Source of the DNA: Odontocerum albicorne
Taxonomy: Eukaryota; Arthropoda; Insecta; Trichoptera; Odontoceridae
Assembly: GCA_949825065.1 (NCBI GenBank)
Contig: OX463842.1
Location: 1,929,501-1,993,500, forward strand
DNA: 64,000 nucleotides
Direction of reading: 5' to 3'
Shown: piece after piece, positions 40,809-52,204 of the stretch
Numbering within the stretch: the stretch's first letter is position 1
How the letters are laid out: every line of letters begins with the position of its first letter
The notes under the pieces: model-generated
What the model saw: only the letters and a program-made list of their open reading frames with translations
Databases searched by the model: none
What the model was told of the DNA's origin: nothing
Position numbers and translations under genes: made by a program

Positions 40809-43800
40809 TATATACTAAGATGGCAAACTTGTTGAATTATTTAAAAAATACACAGACATACATATACTCGATTACAAAATAAAGCAAAACTCACATTTAA
40901 CGTGTTCTGAGATATTTTGTCAAACATCAGTCTTGTGTGAAATTAAAACATGATATAAAAATATTCACAAAGTACCCATTTGATTAATTGAATACTTTTG
41001 CAGAAATGAGATAAATGCTTTATAAATATTTCAAATAAATAAAAAAAATGCATGTACCTTGAAAGTGGACTGTTTTACGAACACATTTTTTTTAAATAAA
41101 GGTAAAATCAATTTAACTTTAGATTAAGACAGTACTCGACTGAATTTGGTTTATTTTTAAACAAAAGAATGAACGCCTGAAATAAATGTTATATTTTGAA
41201 CAGGTATTTATCTTTTAGACTAACCGCGACTCATTTTTTCGCTTTTATAGGCCTATCTCATACGTGTAAAATATTTATTTCTTAGAATCACATGGTAAAG
41301 AATCGTACTAAGTTTAATAAAGAACTTCTCTTGCGGAAATAGGAAATAACTTGAATCTTAAATTTTAAATATATATCTAAGTTTTATAATGTACAAAATA
41401 TTTTATGTTTTCTCATTTAGATTGCATAATTTTTTATTTGAAGTGGGTTGCGAAAGTTACACTGCGTTGATCTCTCTTGAAAAGTTCACTTCCTCACCTC
41501 ACTAATTTAACGTTGCGATTATAAACATTGCGATTCTTATATACAAAGTAATATAAAGAGACTCATTTATCAGATTATATAGAAAATTAAATACCTTAGT
41601 TTCATGGGCAATGCTTTTGTAAAGTAAAACAGACTTGTCTCTTTCATTATAAAATGATAATTTACTTCTCAAAAATATTACCGTTACTATACTGTTGTAT
41701 AGAATTTTACGAGACGAGATATTTATGTTTCAACCTTAATGTACTGAATAAAAAGTAAATAAAACACGATTGACACTTACATTAAAAACGTATATTAATT
41801 TAATGTTTATTTAGCTTCCGTTTTTTTTTTAAATTTTATATGTAACTGGCAAATAAGATACACGCATTTTAGAAGAATATAGAAATGTTGTGATATTATT
41901 GTGAAAAATGAGAAACGAAAATAACAATGTTATAAAGCTGAATAATTTAATTTGATAATAAGTTCACTTATTATAATAATATTTTTTAAACTCTATATAG
42001 ATTTTCAGTTTTGGTGAATAAGTTAATATGCCCTTACAAAAAGAAAAACAGGTATACATATATTTACAACTAAATATGCATACACATAAGTGTAATATAC
42101 CTATTTTATATACAAATTTATGTGAATCGAATATACATATTTTACAAATGAACCCCAAAAAGCCTAGTTCTTATTTTTTTATTGACTCATTAATTTAGAA
42201 TATTCAGGTAAAACGAACATTAATTTAGAATATTCAGGTAAAACGAACAGCGCAATCATGAAAAGGAAATACAAATGCGATTTGTCTTAATCAAAAATAC
42301 ATTTGGACATTTTTATCTGATGCTCGCCTTTCTGAGAGCCGGCCCAGTGTGTTTTGAATGATATCCCTTTTACTACCGACGCAATCGCCAAATTCAACGC
42401 TTCTCAAAGTGGTGTTAAAAAGTATTCAAAAATATTTTTTTTTTTAAATGAACCAAACTTATATTAAACAGGACTTTTTTTTTATCAAGTAGTATTTGTA
42501 AAATTATTAAAAAATATTAATAATGTATTGGGACATTTTTTTTATAATACAGAGGTTTTTTCCTTATTCTTCGTGTTTATGCCATATTTAAAAAAATACA
42601 AAAGGATAATTTTTTTCATTGAATGGTTTTTATGAAATGATATCATATTATTAGTAAAACTTTCTTAAGAAACGACAAATGTTGTATAAAACTTGTTTTA
42701 GAAAGATAGAAAATTAATACTTTTACATTTTTCAACTAACATAAAAAAACATATTTCACTAACTAAAAACATTAATTAAGTTTAAAATAAATTTAACGTT
42801 TTTTTTATATTTTTGAATAAATAAACATAAATGGCTTATTACTAAAATTAAAAAAATACAGAAAATATTTTTTTTGGTATTTAGCAAAATACCAATTTAA
42901 CTAAAATTATGTGAATATGCGCGTTACACCATTTAATAAAATAAAATAATTAAACGGGTTGCTTAGATCAATTAAATTTAAAAAAAAAAATGGTTTTATA
43001 GCCTTATTTGTCAAATAAATCCATTACTGGAGTAAATAATATTTATTTAAAAAACAAAAAAAGTCTGACGCTAGCCCTGTATATTATATACAGTAGCATG
43101 GAAGTGTCAACGTCACGCAGAGCTAAAATGAACTATTGTTTGACAGTTGGCCACTAAAGATGGCTGCTTAGAGATAAAGCCAGTTCCTCCGAATGTTGTC
43201 GGTTGACGGACCCCAGTTTGATATTCTTTTTTTTATTATTATTTCAGCTCTGAACAAATAAATAAATCTTGGGTTCATATCAACTATTTAAAATGATATT
43301 ATGAGGATTGAAAAGAAAGAATTAAAATTTTAACTGATACAAAGCCAAGATTAAATTGTATAACTCAGGTCGATCAGAAATAAGGGTTAGATATGGATTA
43401 TACGTATGAATATATATATTCCCAAGCAAAAACAAAACACTGTTTACATTTAGTAAGAAATTTTTATCAGTTTTTACAGGGTCACATGAAAAAGTATTTG
43501 TTTTAAAATTATTTTAACCGTAAAATACTAGTTTAAATTACTTGAAATAGCACTTGTTTGCATTTAAATTACTTATATCCATAGGATATTAGATATTGAT
43601 GATATATTAAATTCAACTCAATGAATTGAATCTATTTTGCGAATAATACATATTTATTATTAGGGCAGAACTCTTTAATGACAGTGTACTCAACGTTTTC
43701 AATTACACCAAAGCAATGTATTCAATTTGAGGTGATACATTCAGAGTATCAAATAAATGAGGAAATCTCCATGTCTTCCATTTTTTCTATTATTTTCAAG

Positions 43801-44254
43801 AAAGAAAACCAAAGTTTCTCAAAAGAGAAAGAAGGTAATGAATCAGTGTATTTTTAAAAAATATTTTTTAAAAGACGAACATTATTCGTATCACATAAAA
43901 AAACTTATTAACTGACATAGCTTTTATAAATTCGCAATCTTTTAATGTTATCTGCACAAAATTTAATAAATATTACACTTTATTTATTACTGTAAAGTAA
44001 AAAGAAATCAGTTATGGTGACAAAAAATTATGCGTCGATAGATTTTTTTTAACTGAATAATACACTTTCCAGATACACACGTTCACTGGATATAACTAAA
44101 ACATAAAACTTTAAGAACATTGTTTCCTCCTCCAGAGTGCTGTTACTAAATAACATTTTTATCACTGAGCAATGTTTATATTTAAATTTTATTTTTCTTT
44201 AAAAAAACACAGAAAATTAATCAATATTTTGACGTAAAACATATAATTTATATA
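40809..44254. other. Long AT-rich stretch, nothing supported
   Basis: About 3.4 kb with many poly-A/T tracts. The only clear structures are a 30-bp exact direct duplication (42189-42218 and 42219-42248) and a GC-richer patch at 43060-43210 (TCAACGTCACGCAGAGC, ACAGTTGGCCACTAAAGATG). No gene or repeat family recognised. Confidence 0.35.
42189..42248 (+). repeat. 30-bp exact tandem duplication
   Basis: ATTAATTTAGAATATTCAGG then TAAAACGAAC occurs twice in a row without a mismatch. Confidence 0.95.
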
Positions 44255-44505
44255 TTGTTTATAGTTAAGGCATTAACGTTGTGGAGGTTTAAAGACATTG
44301 TAATTTGTTTTATCAAACACTTTATTCCACATTTTGTAACGGTATAACCCTACCGGTTTCAAAGCTTTCACCTTATCTTCAGTGAAGCACAAACAAGTCT
44401 TGTTTGTGCTCCCTGAAGATGAGGTGAAAGCCTTGAAACCAGTAGGGTTATACAGTTACTAAAAGTGGAATAAACTATGTTTGATAAAACAAATTACAAC
44501 ATAAT
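44255..44505. mobile_element. Penelope-like palindrome with two hammerhead-like cores (family P)
   Basis: Two arms of about 115 bases face each other around the centre near 44395 (GCACAAACAAG/CTTGTTTGTGC). The minus arm reads CACTGAAGATAAGGTGAAAG, CTTTGAAACCGGTAGGGTTA; the plus arm CCCTGAAGATGAGGTGAAAG, CCTTGAAACCAGTAGGGTTA. Both carry CTGAAGA, allowed in the CTGANGA core, and GAAAC. Outer ends are TTAAGGCATTAACGTTGTGG and the AATTTGTTTTATCAAACACT stretch. Confidence 0.85.
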
Positions 44506-45186
44506 TTTTAAATAATACCAAATATGAAAATTCCAGTTAACAGTGTTCATTTGTCAGTGAACATATAACTTATTATTTATGTTACATGGAAAAATAAATT
44601 AAACACTCGTTCAGTCACCATCCTCATAAACTCTGATAGTGTTGACAGTGTTTGTCAAGTGATAAAAAAAAATCAAAGTTATATGAAAGTGATTAATCCG
44701 GTAGATATAAAAAAGTTATTGATTGAGGCTTTTCAATATCATGACAAAACAAGTATTTTATTAAAAACACTTTTTTCAAATAATACCCGCATCATATATT
44801 ACTGAATCTACGATATTATTCACGTAATTTATTTGAAAACCGATCTTTTCCTGAAAGTAAATTTAGAAAACTTTTTATCTCTGCGTCGTACAGTTTGTTA
44901 TTTTATTTGCTATTACTCGTGTTATTTTATCTCAAGAAAGAATAAAATAAATTTAAATAATAATGCGATAACCGGGTGTAACAACATATTTTTTTCTAAT
45001 CGAAACCCAAACTTCATACAGAGTTATTTGTTTGAATAATCAGTTTCAGTAATTATTTGATTTCTTCACATTTAATGATATTTAGTATTTTAATGTTTTT
45101 TAATGATATTTAGTATTTTAATACTAAAATAGAAAAGCATGAAAATGCGTATTATTTAAATAAAAATGTAAACGTTGCAATAAAAA
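44506..45186. other. AT-rich, nothing recognised
   Basis: A 24-base direct repeat (TTTAATGATATTTAGTATTT) occurs twice at 45074-45121. No gene recognised. Confidence 0.3.
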
Positions 45187-45420
45187 ACGACCTCAGTGGC
45201 CATGTAGGTAGGGCACCTGTCTTTCAGCTCGAAGGTTGCGTGTTTGATTCCCGTTGGTACCCATTTTTTTAGTAAATGTATATTTATCACTTCAGATGTC
45301 TTTAACATGTTTTTGATTGGTTGTGATAAATTACCCCATGGCACTAAACTCGTCAGGTTGTACTGTGACTAGATGTATATTAAACAAAAACGCTATAAAA
45401 TACAATACAATACAAATTTT
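45187..45420 (+). mobile_element. tRNA-derived SINE (family S), full length
   Basis: Head GACCTCAGTGGCCATGTAGG and GAAGGTTGCGTGTTTGATTC then CCGTTGGTACCCATTTTTTT, body ACTTCAGATGTCTTTAACAT, GTTTTTGATTGGTTGTGATA and CATGGCACTAAACTCGTCAG, end GGTTGTACTG followed by an ACAATACAATACAA tail. Box A and B are recognisable with a few changes. Confidence 0.85.
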
Positions 45421-45722
45421 AAATGCGATATATTATTTCATGATGATTTATTTTACCACATTTTAGTTGTTTAGTTGTTTTCTAAGAAACTTATGGCGTA
45501 AAAATACGAAATTTGACATTAAAATATTTAATAAATGACACACACTTAATCTATGAAATTATAAATTTTAAGGAACTGATATTAGATGAATGCTAATATT
45601 TTTTCGACAACACTTGTTAGCTATGTGTAAAAAAATGCTTACTTCGAATTTCATCGAAGGTTTCGACTTTAACTTTATGGTCCTTCATATTTAACCATAA
45701 ATTACTTTGTCGTTCCACTAAT
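45421..45722. other. AT-rich, nothing recognised
   Basis: No gene or repeat recognised. Confidence 0.3.
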
Positions 45723-45833
45723 CACATTATTCCACGATACTCGTGTTTCTACCTCCTATTCACAGGATCTTTCATTCCGCCTTAAGAAAACGTTGGGATA
45801 GGAGGTAAAAACACGTGTAGCTGGGATTAATGT
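45723..45833. mobile_element. 111-bp palindromic MITE
   Basis: Left arm 45723-45759 (CACATTATTCCACGATACTC, GTGTTTCTACCTCCTAT) is matched by an inverted right arm 45798-45833 (ATAGGAGGTAAAAACACGTG, TAGCTGGGATTAATGT) with a few mismatches. A lone right arm recurs at 56967-57004 (GGATAGGAGATAAAAACACT). Confidence 0.7.
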
Positions 45834-46664
45834 ATCAAGTGAATTGACAAGTGATTGTTAAATATTCAAATTATTTCGAATTTAAAAGCTCTTTTCTACT
45901 CAAAATGACTGTATGTAACATACAATAGAAACAAAATATGGTATTTATTTTGTAAACAAGACAATAAGTTATCTGTTTCTTGGATATTCAAAAGTGATAT
46001 TTAAGAATTAATACTGTGTTTAGACAGAGCGTTTAACGTTTCGCATTATTATTCAGTCACATCAATATGCAAGATTTTAATGCACTTACGTCATAAAATG
46101 TTATTCTATACAAAATTAACCTTTCTTAAATATTCGCTGAACTTCCTGTGTTTTACAAATTTAAATGAAGAATATTTGTTCATCACGTCTTATTTTAATA
46201 AAATATTTTTTTCTTAAATTTTATTGATCGTTTTATATTTAAAAATTATAATATTTTAATTTCATAAATTTTCACCGTCGAGTCGATGAACCATATTTTA
46301 TTCTGGTTTAAACTAGATCAAATATGTTGTTTTCGCCCATCGTTGCTACCCCTTTTCAGAATAACTAATTGTTCTAAAAATAAAATAATAATGTATTTTC
46401 TGAAATATTTTCATCAGTAGTTTCAATCCTTTAAATTAGTATAAATATATATTTCTTTCCAAAACGCCGCAAATCATCGTGGATTCTTTAAACAAAAATA
46501 AACTCCATATATGTTAAATGCTCAAAGATATTCAAATTCCAAAAATCTAGAAATAACATAAGGATAATATTAAATCGTTTATATAGGCTATGTTGTTTAA
46601 ACACTTTGATCCTTGCCATTGAAAAAAAAATTGACACATAAAATTCAAAACATGATTAAACTTA
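45834..46664. other. AT-rich, nothing recognised
   Basis: No gene or repeat recognised. Confidence 0.3.
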
Positions 46665-46900
46665 GAATTTGTAATTTCTTTTATCAAGCACTGTTTATTC
46701 CACTTTTTGTAACGGTATAACTCTACCGGTTTCAAGGCTTTCACCTCATCATCAGGATATCACAAACAAGACTTGTCTGTGCTCCCCTGATGATGAGGTG
46801 AAAGCCATGAAACCGGTAGGATTGTACCGTTACAAAAAGTGGAATAAACAATATTTTATAAAACAAATTACAGTGTCTTTAAACGTCCAGTTGAGATAAC
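46665..46900. mobile_element. Penelope-like palindrome with two hammerhead-like cores (family P)
   Basis: Minus arm core TCCTGATGATGAGGTGAAAG, CCTTGAAACCGGTAGAGTTA; plus arm core CCCTGATGATGAGGTGAAAG, CCATGAAACCGGTAGGATTG. Both have CTGATGA and GAAACCGGTA. The arms meet at ATCACAAACAAGACTTGTCT. The outer parts carry AAGTGGAATAAACA and the ACAAATTACAGTGTCTTTAA end. Confidence 0.85.
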
Positions 46901-47474
46901 ATAAAATATGTAAAAAAGCTTCAATATTAAAAGTACACTGAAGACTATAGACCATCTCTCGTGATTAAGTTCATGCTCTTATTATAGGTCCATTGAAGGC
47001 AAAATTAACAACAAAACAAACTCACAATCTTGATAGATCAAACAATTGATTCGATGATAAGATAATCTAAGTTCCAAGAGTTTATAGCACTTGAAAATTT
47101 TGTGATAAGCAGTTTATAAACTACGTCTTTGTGTAAAACTGGTCAGGAAATAATTTCCCCAATGAACTTGAATTGAACCTGCAAGACATTTAATATTGAA
47201 GTGTTGAAAAAAGCTTCCATTTTATTTGCATATGTTTCAAATATATATTAAAATATACCTTTTGCTTACTATTAATCGGACAATGTGAACATTTCAATCA
47301 TGAGGTATTATTTATTACGATATGAAACATTTGTTTTATTGATGTTGTCGTTCTATTACTGAGGTAAATCATAATACTTTAAACTCGAAATAACTACATA
47401 ATTGTTGAGTTTATGATAATAAAAATTGTTTGATATTACACAAATAACATACATACATATATCATCATACCGTG
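46901..47474. other. AT-rich, nothing recognised
   Basis: No gene or repeat recognised. Confidence 0.3.
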
Positions 47475-47770
47475 TACATTGCGGAATAGGCAGATAAAAC
47501 AGATTTCCAAACTTTTCTATACAAACACACAATTTTCACCTCCTCCACATTCATACATCTTGTCATCCACAATCTTCTCACTTTCCCTTCTATCAAAATC
47601 TAGTCCATTTTATCCAGTCACATTTTGCACATTTTACTTTTACATTCACTTAGCCATTCTTTCATAATTTGCACTTTTTACTTTTACATTCACTTAGCCA
47701 TTTTTTCATAATTTATTCTCTACACATGTTTAAACCATTTTAAAGCTCATTTTTTCATCTTACTTAAAAC
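47475..47770 (-). pseudogene. LINE tail relic (family L) with an internal duplication
   Basis: CTCCACATTCATACATCTTG, TCATCCACAATCTTCTCACT and AAAATCTAGTCCATTTTATC match the inverted nucleotide pattern of the family L ends at 1085-1200. A unit of about 44 bases (TTTACTTTTACATTCACTTA, GCCATT) is directly duplicated at 47623-47711. No frame survives. Confidence 0.55.
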
Positions 47771-48489
47771 ATAAATTTTATGAAGAAATTAATACGCTAT
47801 TGGTTGACCGTAATTTGTCTTTTAAATGAGAATATTATTTTAACAAAATAACTGTTTGTTGAGAATGTGAAAAAAAATCTACTAACAATTTAGAATAGAT
47901 CACAGGCATATTTCGTTTTATGAAACTATATTGAATATGAAAATGCTTTAAAAAGTAAAACTAGGCATTCATTGATTTCTCTAGTAAAAAAAAATAATTT
48001 TATAATATTGAAATTAGGTAGAAATAAACTGTATTCATTTATACTTGTTTGTTATATATCTATAATACAATCTAGTGAGATCACTGTTACATTGGGAATT
48101 TGTTAAACTTTTTTTAGTAAATTAAATCCTAACGAAGAAACTTGTAGGCATTAAAACAAGACGAATTTTAATAGGTATAACAAGTAGTGGCAAAAAAAAC
48201 AAAGTGTATTTAATTCAATAAAAAATCTCTTTAATCAATCAAAAATATAAAACGTAAAGAACAGACAAGAATGAGTTTCCTTAATTATCAGAAATCGAAC
48301 CTATGGATTAATAACATACCTCTTATAATGGTACGGAGGCTTTTATGTTAAATATAATTGACTACAATAATTAACTATGTTGATTTTTGTTATCTTGATG
48401 AGATGTAAGATATACTGTAGAGGTTCCAAAATGTTTGGAGCCTCTCCGGCATATCCAACATCTCCAGTATAAAAATGTAAAATATACAC
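47771..48489. other. AT-rich, nothing recognised
   Basis: No gene or repeat recognised. Confidence 0.3.
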
Positions 48490-48600
48490 TTGTAGGTACA
48501 TCCGAATTTTGGGCCAGACTCCAATGACTGAAAATAAGGCTGCGAAGAAATTTTCAGGTTCTGTTGACCCTCCTTCGAGGGTTAAATTATCCAAGCAGTT
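48490..48600 (-). other. Possible coding exon or gene relic, unidentified
   Basis: On the minus strand an open stretch reads ENCLDNLTLEGGSTEPENFF then AALFSVIGVWPKIRMYLQ and stays open beyond to 48343. The composition is more protein-like than the AT-rich surroundings. A GT follows the last codon (CTACAAGTGTAT), a plausible but weak splice donor; the upstream acceptor (CATACTGAG) lacks a pyrimidine tract. I do not recognise the protein. It could equally be an old repeat. Confidence 0.25.
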
Positions 48601-48709
48601 CTCAGTATGTGTGTGAAAATTTCAATTTTTTTTTTCTGTGCATGGACTGTCCCTTCGATTTAGTGACAGCAAAATTCTTTGTACATCAATGCATCAAACA
48701 TTATATATG

Positions 48710-49015
48710 TTACAGCCTATTTAGGGTTTGCTTGGCTCGACTTAAGAACAATCTCCTTGACTTAATCAGATGAAATATTCCATTTGCTTCACTCACATAC
48801 TTGTCTTATCCATGTCTGTATTTTCCTTGAGATTTTTTTTCAATAATTTTTTTTGTCGTTTTTCTCCAATATTATGGGAGTTTAAAATACAGTCACAGAT
48901 ACCAATAAAAGTTTAAAATACAGTCACAGATACCAATAATAATTATAAAATTAAAGCTGGTTGATTTGAAGAAATTACTATGAAACAATAAATTTGGTGG
49001 ATGTTTTGCATGAAA
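48710..49015 (+). repeat. Dispersed repeat (family E, copy 1)
   Basis: GGCTCGACTTAAGAACAATC, TATTTTCCTTGAGATTT, ACAGATACCAATAATAATTA and AACAATAAATTTGGTGG recur in the same order at 60185-60215 and 61030-61325. A 29-base segment (AGTTTAAAATACAGTCACAG) is directly duplicated at 48880-48937. Nature unknown. Confidence 0.55.
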
Positions 49016-49792
49016 GTAATAAAAAAAGTAAGTTTTCAATGCTGAATAACGAAATCAAATTCAGATTGGGTAGTTTCATAATTAACCCAACTACATACAT
49101 TTTGGGTTATATTTATATTTCTACTGTAAGTTTTCTTGCAACTCCAAGGAATACTTCAATGTTGGAGTTATGAGTATTCTCTTTGAAAATCACAAATGAA
49201 AATGTATTGTAATTTATATGACCATTCTAAGTTTTTGGGGCTTTTTTATAACTTTTTAATACTCGATTAAATATAAAGAATTTCTTGACTAACTAAGACG
49301 GGTGTGATTTTTCAGCGGGCTACTTACGAACATTCTCAAAGTATTATTTAAAATATAAATTATTATAACAATGTTACAAATAATGTTAGTTCACAAGTAA
49401 GCCAATTTCTTAAGGAAGATCACTCTACAAAGAGTTTATGTTAAAATTACAATAACTCATACATTACTTTGTTAGCGTTGTTTTGTTGTAAAGTACTACT
49501 TCCAAAGCGCTTTTTTACTGTATGAAAAAGGTGACTGTAGAACGCCAATAAATAAACGCAGATGAAACAATATATTAAAAGTAAATTATAAATTACAAGC
49601 GAACTACCTAAAAAAATATTAGCACAAATAATCAAATCCGTGGTGTTTGGATTATGTACCAAGAATATTAAGATCAAATATTAATGTAAGATGGTAAGTT
49701 AAGGGTTTGTTAAGATAATTTCCATAAGCCGCTAACTCCAGTAAGTGATAAAATTAAGAAAGATCTTATGGTAAATTAAAAGGATAACTTAC
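49016..49792. other. AT-rich, nothing recognised
   Basis: No gene or repeat recognised. The last 150 bases would be intron of the candidate gene at 49793. Confidence 0.3.
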
Positions 49793-49865
49793 TTGTAGGG
49801 GATATGGACAGTCCCGAAGGATGTGAAGAGTGCGGCGGGGGCGCGGGTGGCGCCGGGGGCTCCAT
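49793..49865 (-). CDS. Candidate first coding exon, proline-rich N-terminus
   Basis: On the minus strand GGAAGATGG gives a good start context at 49865. The frame reads MEPPAPPAPPPHSSHPSGLS then ISPT and a split codon at an exact consensus splice donor (ACAA|GTAAGT, GT at 49792-49791). The exon is strikingly GC-rich while the following sequence turns AT-rich at once, as expected at an exon-intron border. Upstream (49866-49990) stays GC-rich and could be 5' UTR; a longer open frame in another phase (to 49995) is the alternative. No downstream exon is identified in the window, so the protein is unknown. Basis: sequence features only. Confidence 0.4.
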
Positions 49866-49995
49866 CTTCCAGGGGGCACAGCACGAGGCGGGAGAGAACT
49901 CGCTCACTGCGCTTGCGCCTGATGATACTAACATGATACCCTCTAGTCACCTCCTCACACTTATCTGCTCCTGCTACTTCCTTATTCTTTAACAA

Positions 49996-50669
49996 TTATC
50001 TTGACACCCAAAGGTCACAACAATGTGTCAACAACTCCTTTATAAAAATACATTTTACTTTATTTTTCTTACTTAAACGTAAGTCATTATAAGCTGTAAC
50101 ATTTTGTCCAAAATTATTAATACTTAATAATTGTTAATCTTTTATTTTCACTACAACACTTAAAGAAATCTCTAAAAGTTTTTAGACTAAAAAATCAGTC
50201 TGTTTTTTATACACACAAATACTTTATAGTCTATTTTTTGGTTTGATTATTTAAAAATTGCTTTAAATTATATAGTAATAAAATTAACCCCTTTTTCAGC
50301 GAATTTATAAAAATCTTGGATTATGAAATGGTTTCTTCTAGTGAATTTTATTATTGTAGAATATTCAACTTAAAATCTTTGATTAATGTCTTGTCTATTT
50401 CCGTCAGTGTCTAACTAACTACATTAGTCAGATTTATTGACAAGCAAACACCAAACTGTCAACACAACCTCAGAGCGTGCTGTTGATCCACTTGCGACTA
50501 AATTAAGCCTACAATTGCCGCACTCAAGAGTTCGTAATCGCGTAACAATTTTATTTACTCAGATGCAAAAACGAATTAGCGTTCTTATTTAATATTTAAA
50601 AAGTTCACTGGCGGATATGTCATTCACAATAGTAAAAATAATTGTTTCAAAATGTATATAATGAAAGAA
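49996..50669. other. AT-rich, nothing recognised
   Basis: Lies between the candidate minus-strand exon and the CpG-rich block. No gene or repeat recognised. Confidence 0.3.
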
Positions 50670-51600
50670 TAACAAGTATTGATAAGAACAGCTGTTTCTA
50701 CACGCGGCGCAAAGTGTTCGTCTGTCACTTCCTTTTGTCGGAGGAAATCACTGAATTTTCGTAATGTTCACACAATATGGAATGGATTCACTTTGAAGCT
50801 GGCGCCGGGCGACGTTCGCGCGCGATCCGTTCGGAAGCAATGGATGTTGTCGGACGCGGGCCCGAATCGCAGCTAATCGATGAGCTCGCCACTTCCTGGT
50901 CGGCCTCGCCAGCGAGTGAGCCTGGCTTACCGGCCCCACCGTACAGCCTCCACCCGCCACTGCCCATCAATCATCATCCCCGTCCCGTTCTATCGCCATC
51001 CCAACTAACGCGAGCAACAGGGACGCAACTCTAGAAGCCTACCTTTCGTTTGCACAGAAGCGGATAAATTTTATAGTGGAAAAATTTGTAACACGATCGC
51101 TGTTCTCACTCCTACTTCGATAGAGTTTCGTACAGTTTATTTTTCCTCTCTGTCTTTTATCGCCGCCTTTTGTGCGGGAGTGAGCTGGACGCAGTCACGG
51201 TAGGGTTTGAATCGTAGCGAGCGCTCTCGTTCGCTCTCAGGTAAGCATCGTTCTTGGGAAAAGGACAGGTGCTTTACCCGCCGATAGGTTACGGTGGTGA
51301 GCACAGGTGATCTTTTATATATCTACAGAGAGTCACACAGCTACAGCCGTCTCTTTTTAGTTATAGCGGGAGAAATAAACAATGGTAGGCGTAATAGAGA
51401 AGTCGCGTTTTGGGGCGAGTGTAGTTTGGAGTGGGTGCCCAGTGGTAACTCTGTGTAGAGATCGATTGGGCACCAAACGAGTACGAGTGCCAGCGAACCG
51501 GGCTAGTGAGCGATGCCAGTAGGGAAGCGAGTGCGCGGGGCCAGTAGGAGAGTAGTGACACTACCTCCTGCTTTATTTATTGCTTCCGATACGTTGATGG
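50670..51600. promoter_or_regulatory. CpG-rich block, candidate promoter and 5' untranslated exon
   Basis: About 900 bases of high GC and dense CpG in an otherwise AT-rich window (GGCGCCGGGCGACGTTCGCG, GTCGGACGCGGGCCCGAATC, GCCTACCTTTCGTTTGC). On the plus strand GCTCTCGTTCGCTCTCAG is followed by GTAAGC at 51241, a strong splice donor that fits the end of a non-coding first exon. Several short frames cross the block on both strands but none is long. With the minus-strand candidate exon at 49793 it suggests divergent host transcription. A retroelement LTR or another GC-rich repeat is the alternative. Confidence 0.4.
51241..51246 (+). other. Consensus splice donor
   Basis: CTCAG|GTAAGC with GT at 51241-51242, at the edge of the GC-rich block. 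Fits the insect donor consensus well. Confidence 0.4.
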
Positions 51601-51746
51601 TAGCGGGAGCACCAACTTACCAAATAGATTTGCCCTGATAATCGACTGACTTAGAATTATTATTGTGTTTTAAATAAACATCTTTACTATATTCTGAACA
51701 AGTATCGACTCAAAATATTTTGTTGTTATTCGTTAAAGCTTCTGAA

Positions 51747-51947
51747 ATGAGTCAGCCAAACAACCAAGTAAATGAAAACAAATTATCTCACATTTTACAG
51801 TATATAGAGAAACCAGATTCACAAACGTTCATCAATTGGCTTCTTATCAATTTTGGGATCAGATTACAGAAACAAACATTTTTGTTTCCAGTTTTTTTAA
51901 GGAAATTCACAATTATAAACACTTTTTTTATAGATATGTATTTATAA
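51747..51947 (+). other. Unrecognised short ORF after the CpG-rich block
   Basis: From ATG at 51747 the frame reads MSQPNNQVNENKLSHILQYI, EKPDSQTFINWLLINFGIR and then a phenylalanine-rich AT-driven end. The first 45 residues look like a soluble protein; the rest looks like read-through. It could be a coding exon ending near 51885 or the start of an old element's gag-like gene. Not assignable. Confidence 0.2.
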
Positions 51948-52204
51948 ATGTATTTAACACATTCAGTGCTGAAAACGCATATGTTGCGTTGATATAAACT
52001 TTGCCGAGTGTTGAAAATGCCTATCATCGCTCTATTCCCAATTTCTTTGGGTGAATTATAAAACAAATGAGTCCAGAGAGGCCTTATGGTACTATAGAGT
52101 CTGTAAGGGTTGTGTGCTAATGAATTATACTTGCTGTTTTAATTTTTTAACAGCACAGTAGCTATAAAACAAATTATTCAGCAGTCAATGTGTTAAGATT
52201 GATT
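51948..52204. other. AT-rich, nothing recognised
   Basis: No gene or repeat recognised. Confidence 0.3.

Noticed and set aside
51361..51561. Minus-strand 66-codon frame in the GC-rich block
   Set aside because: No start context or motif; probably chance openness caused by high GC.
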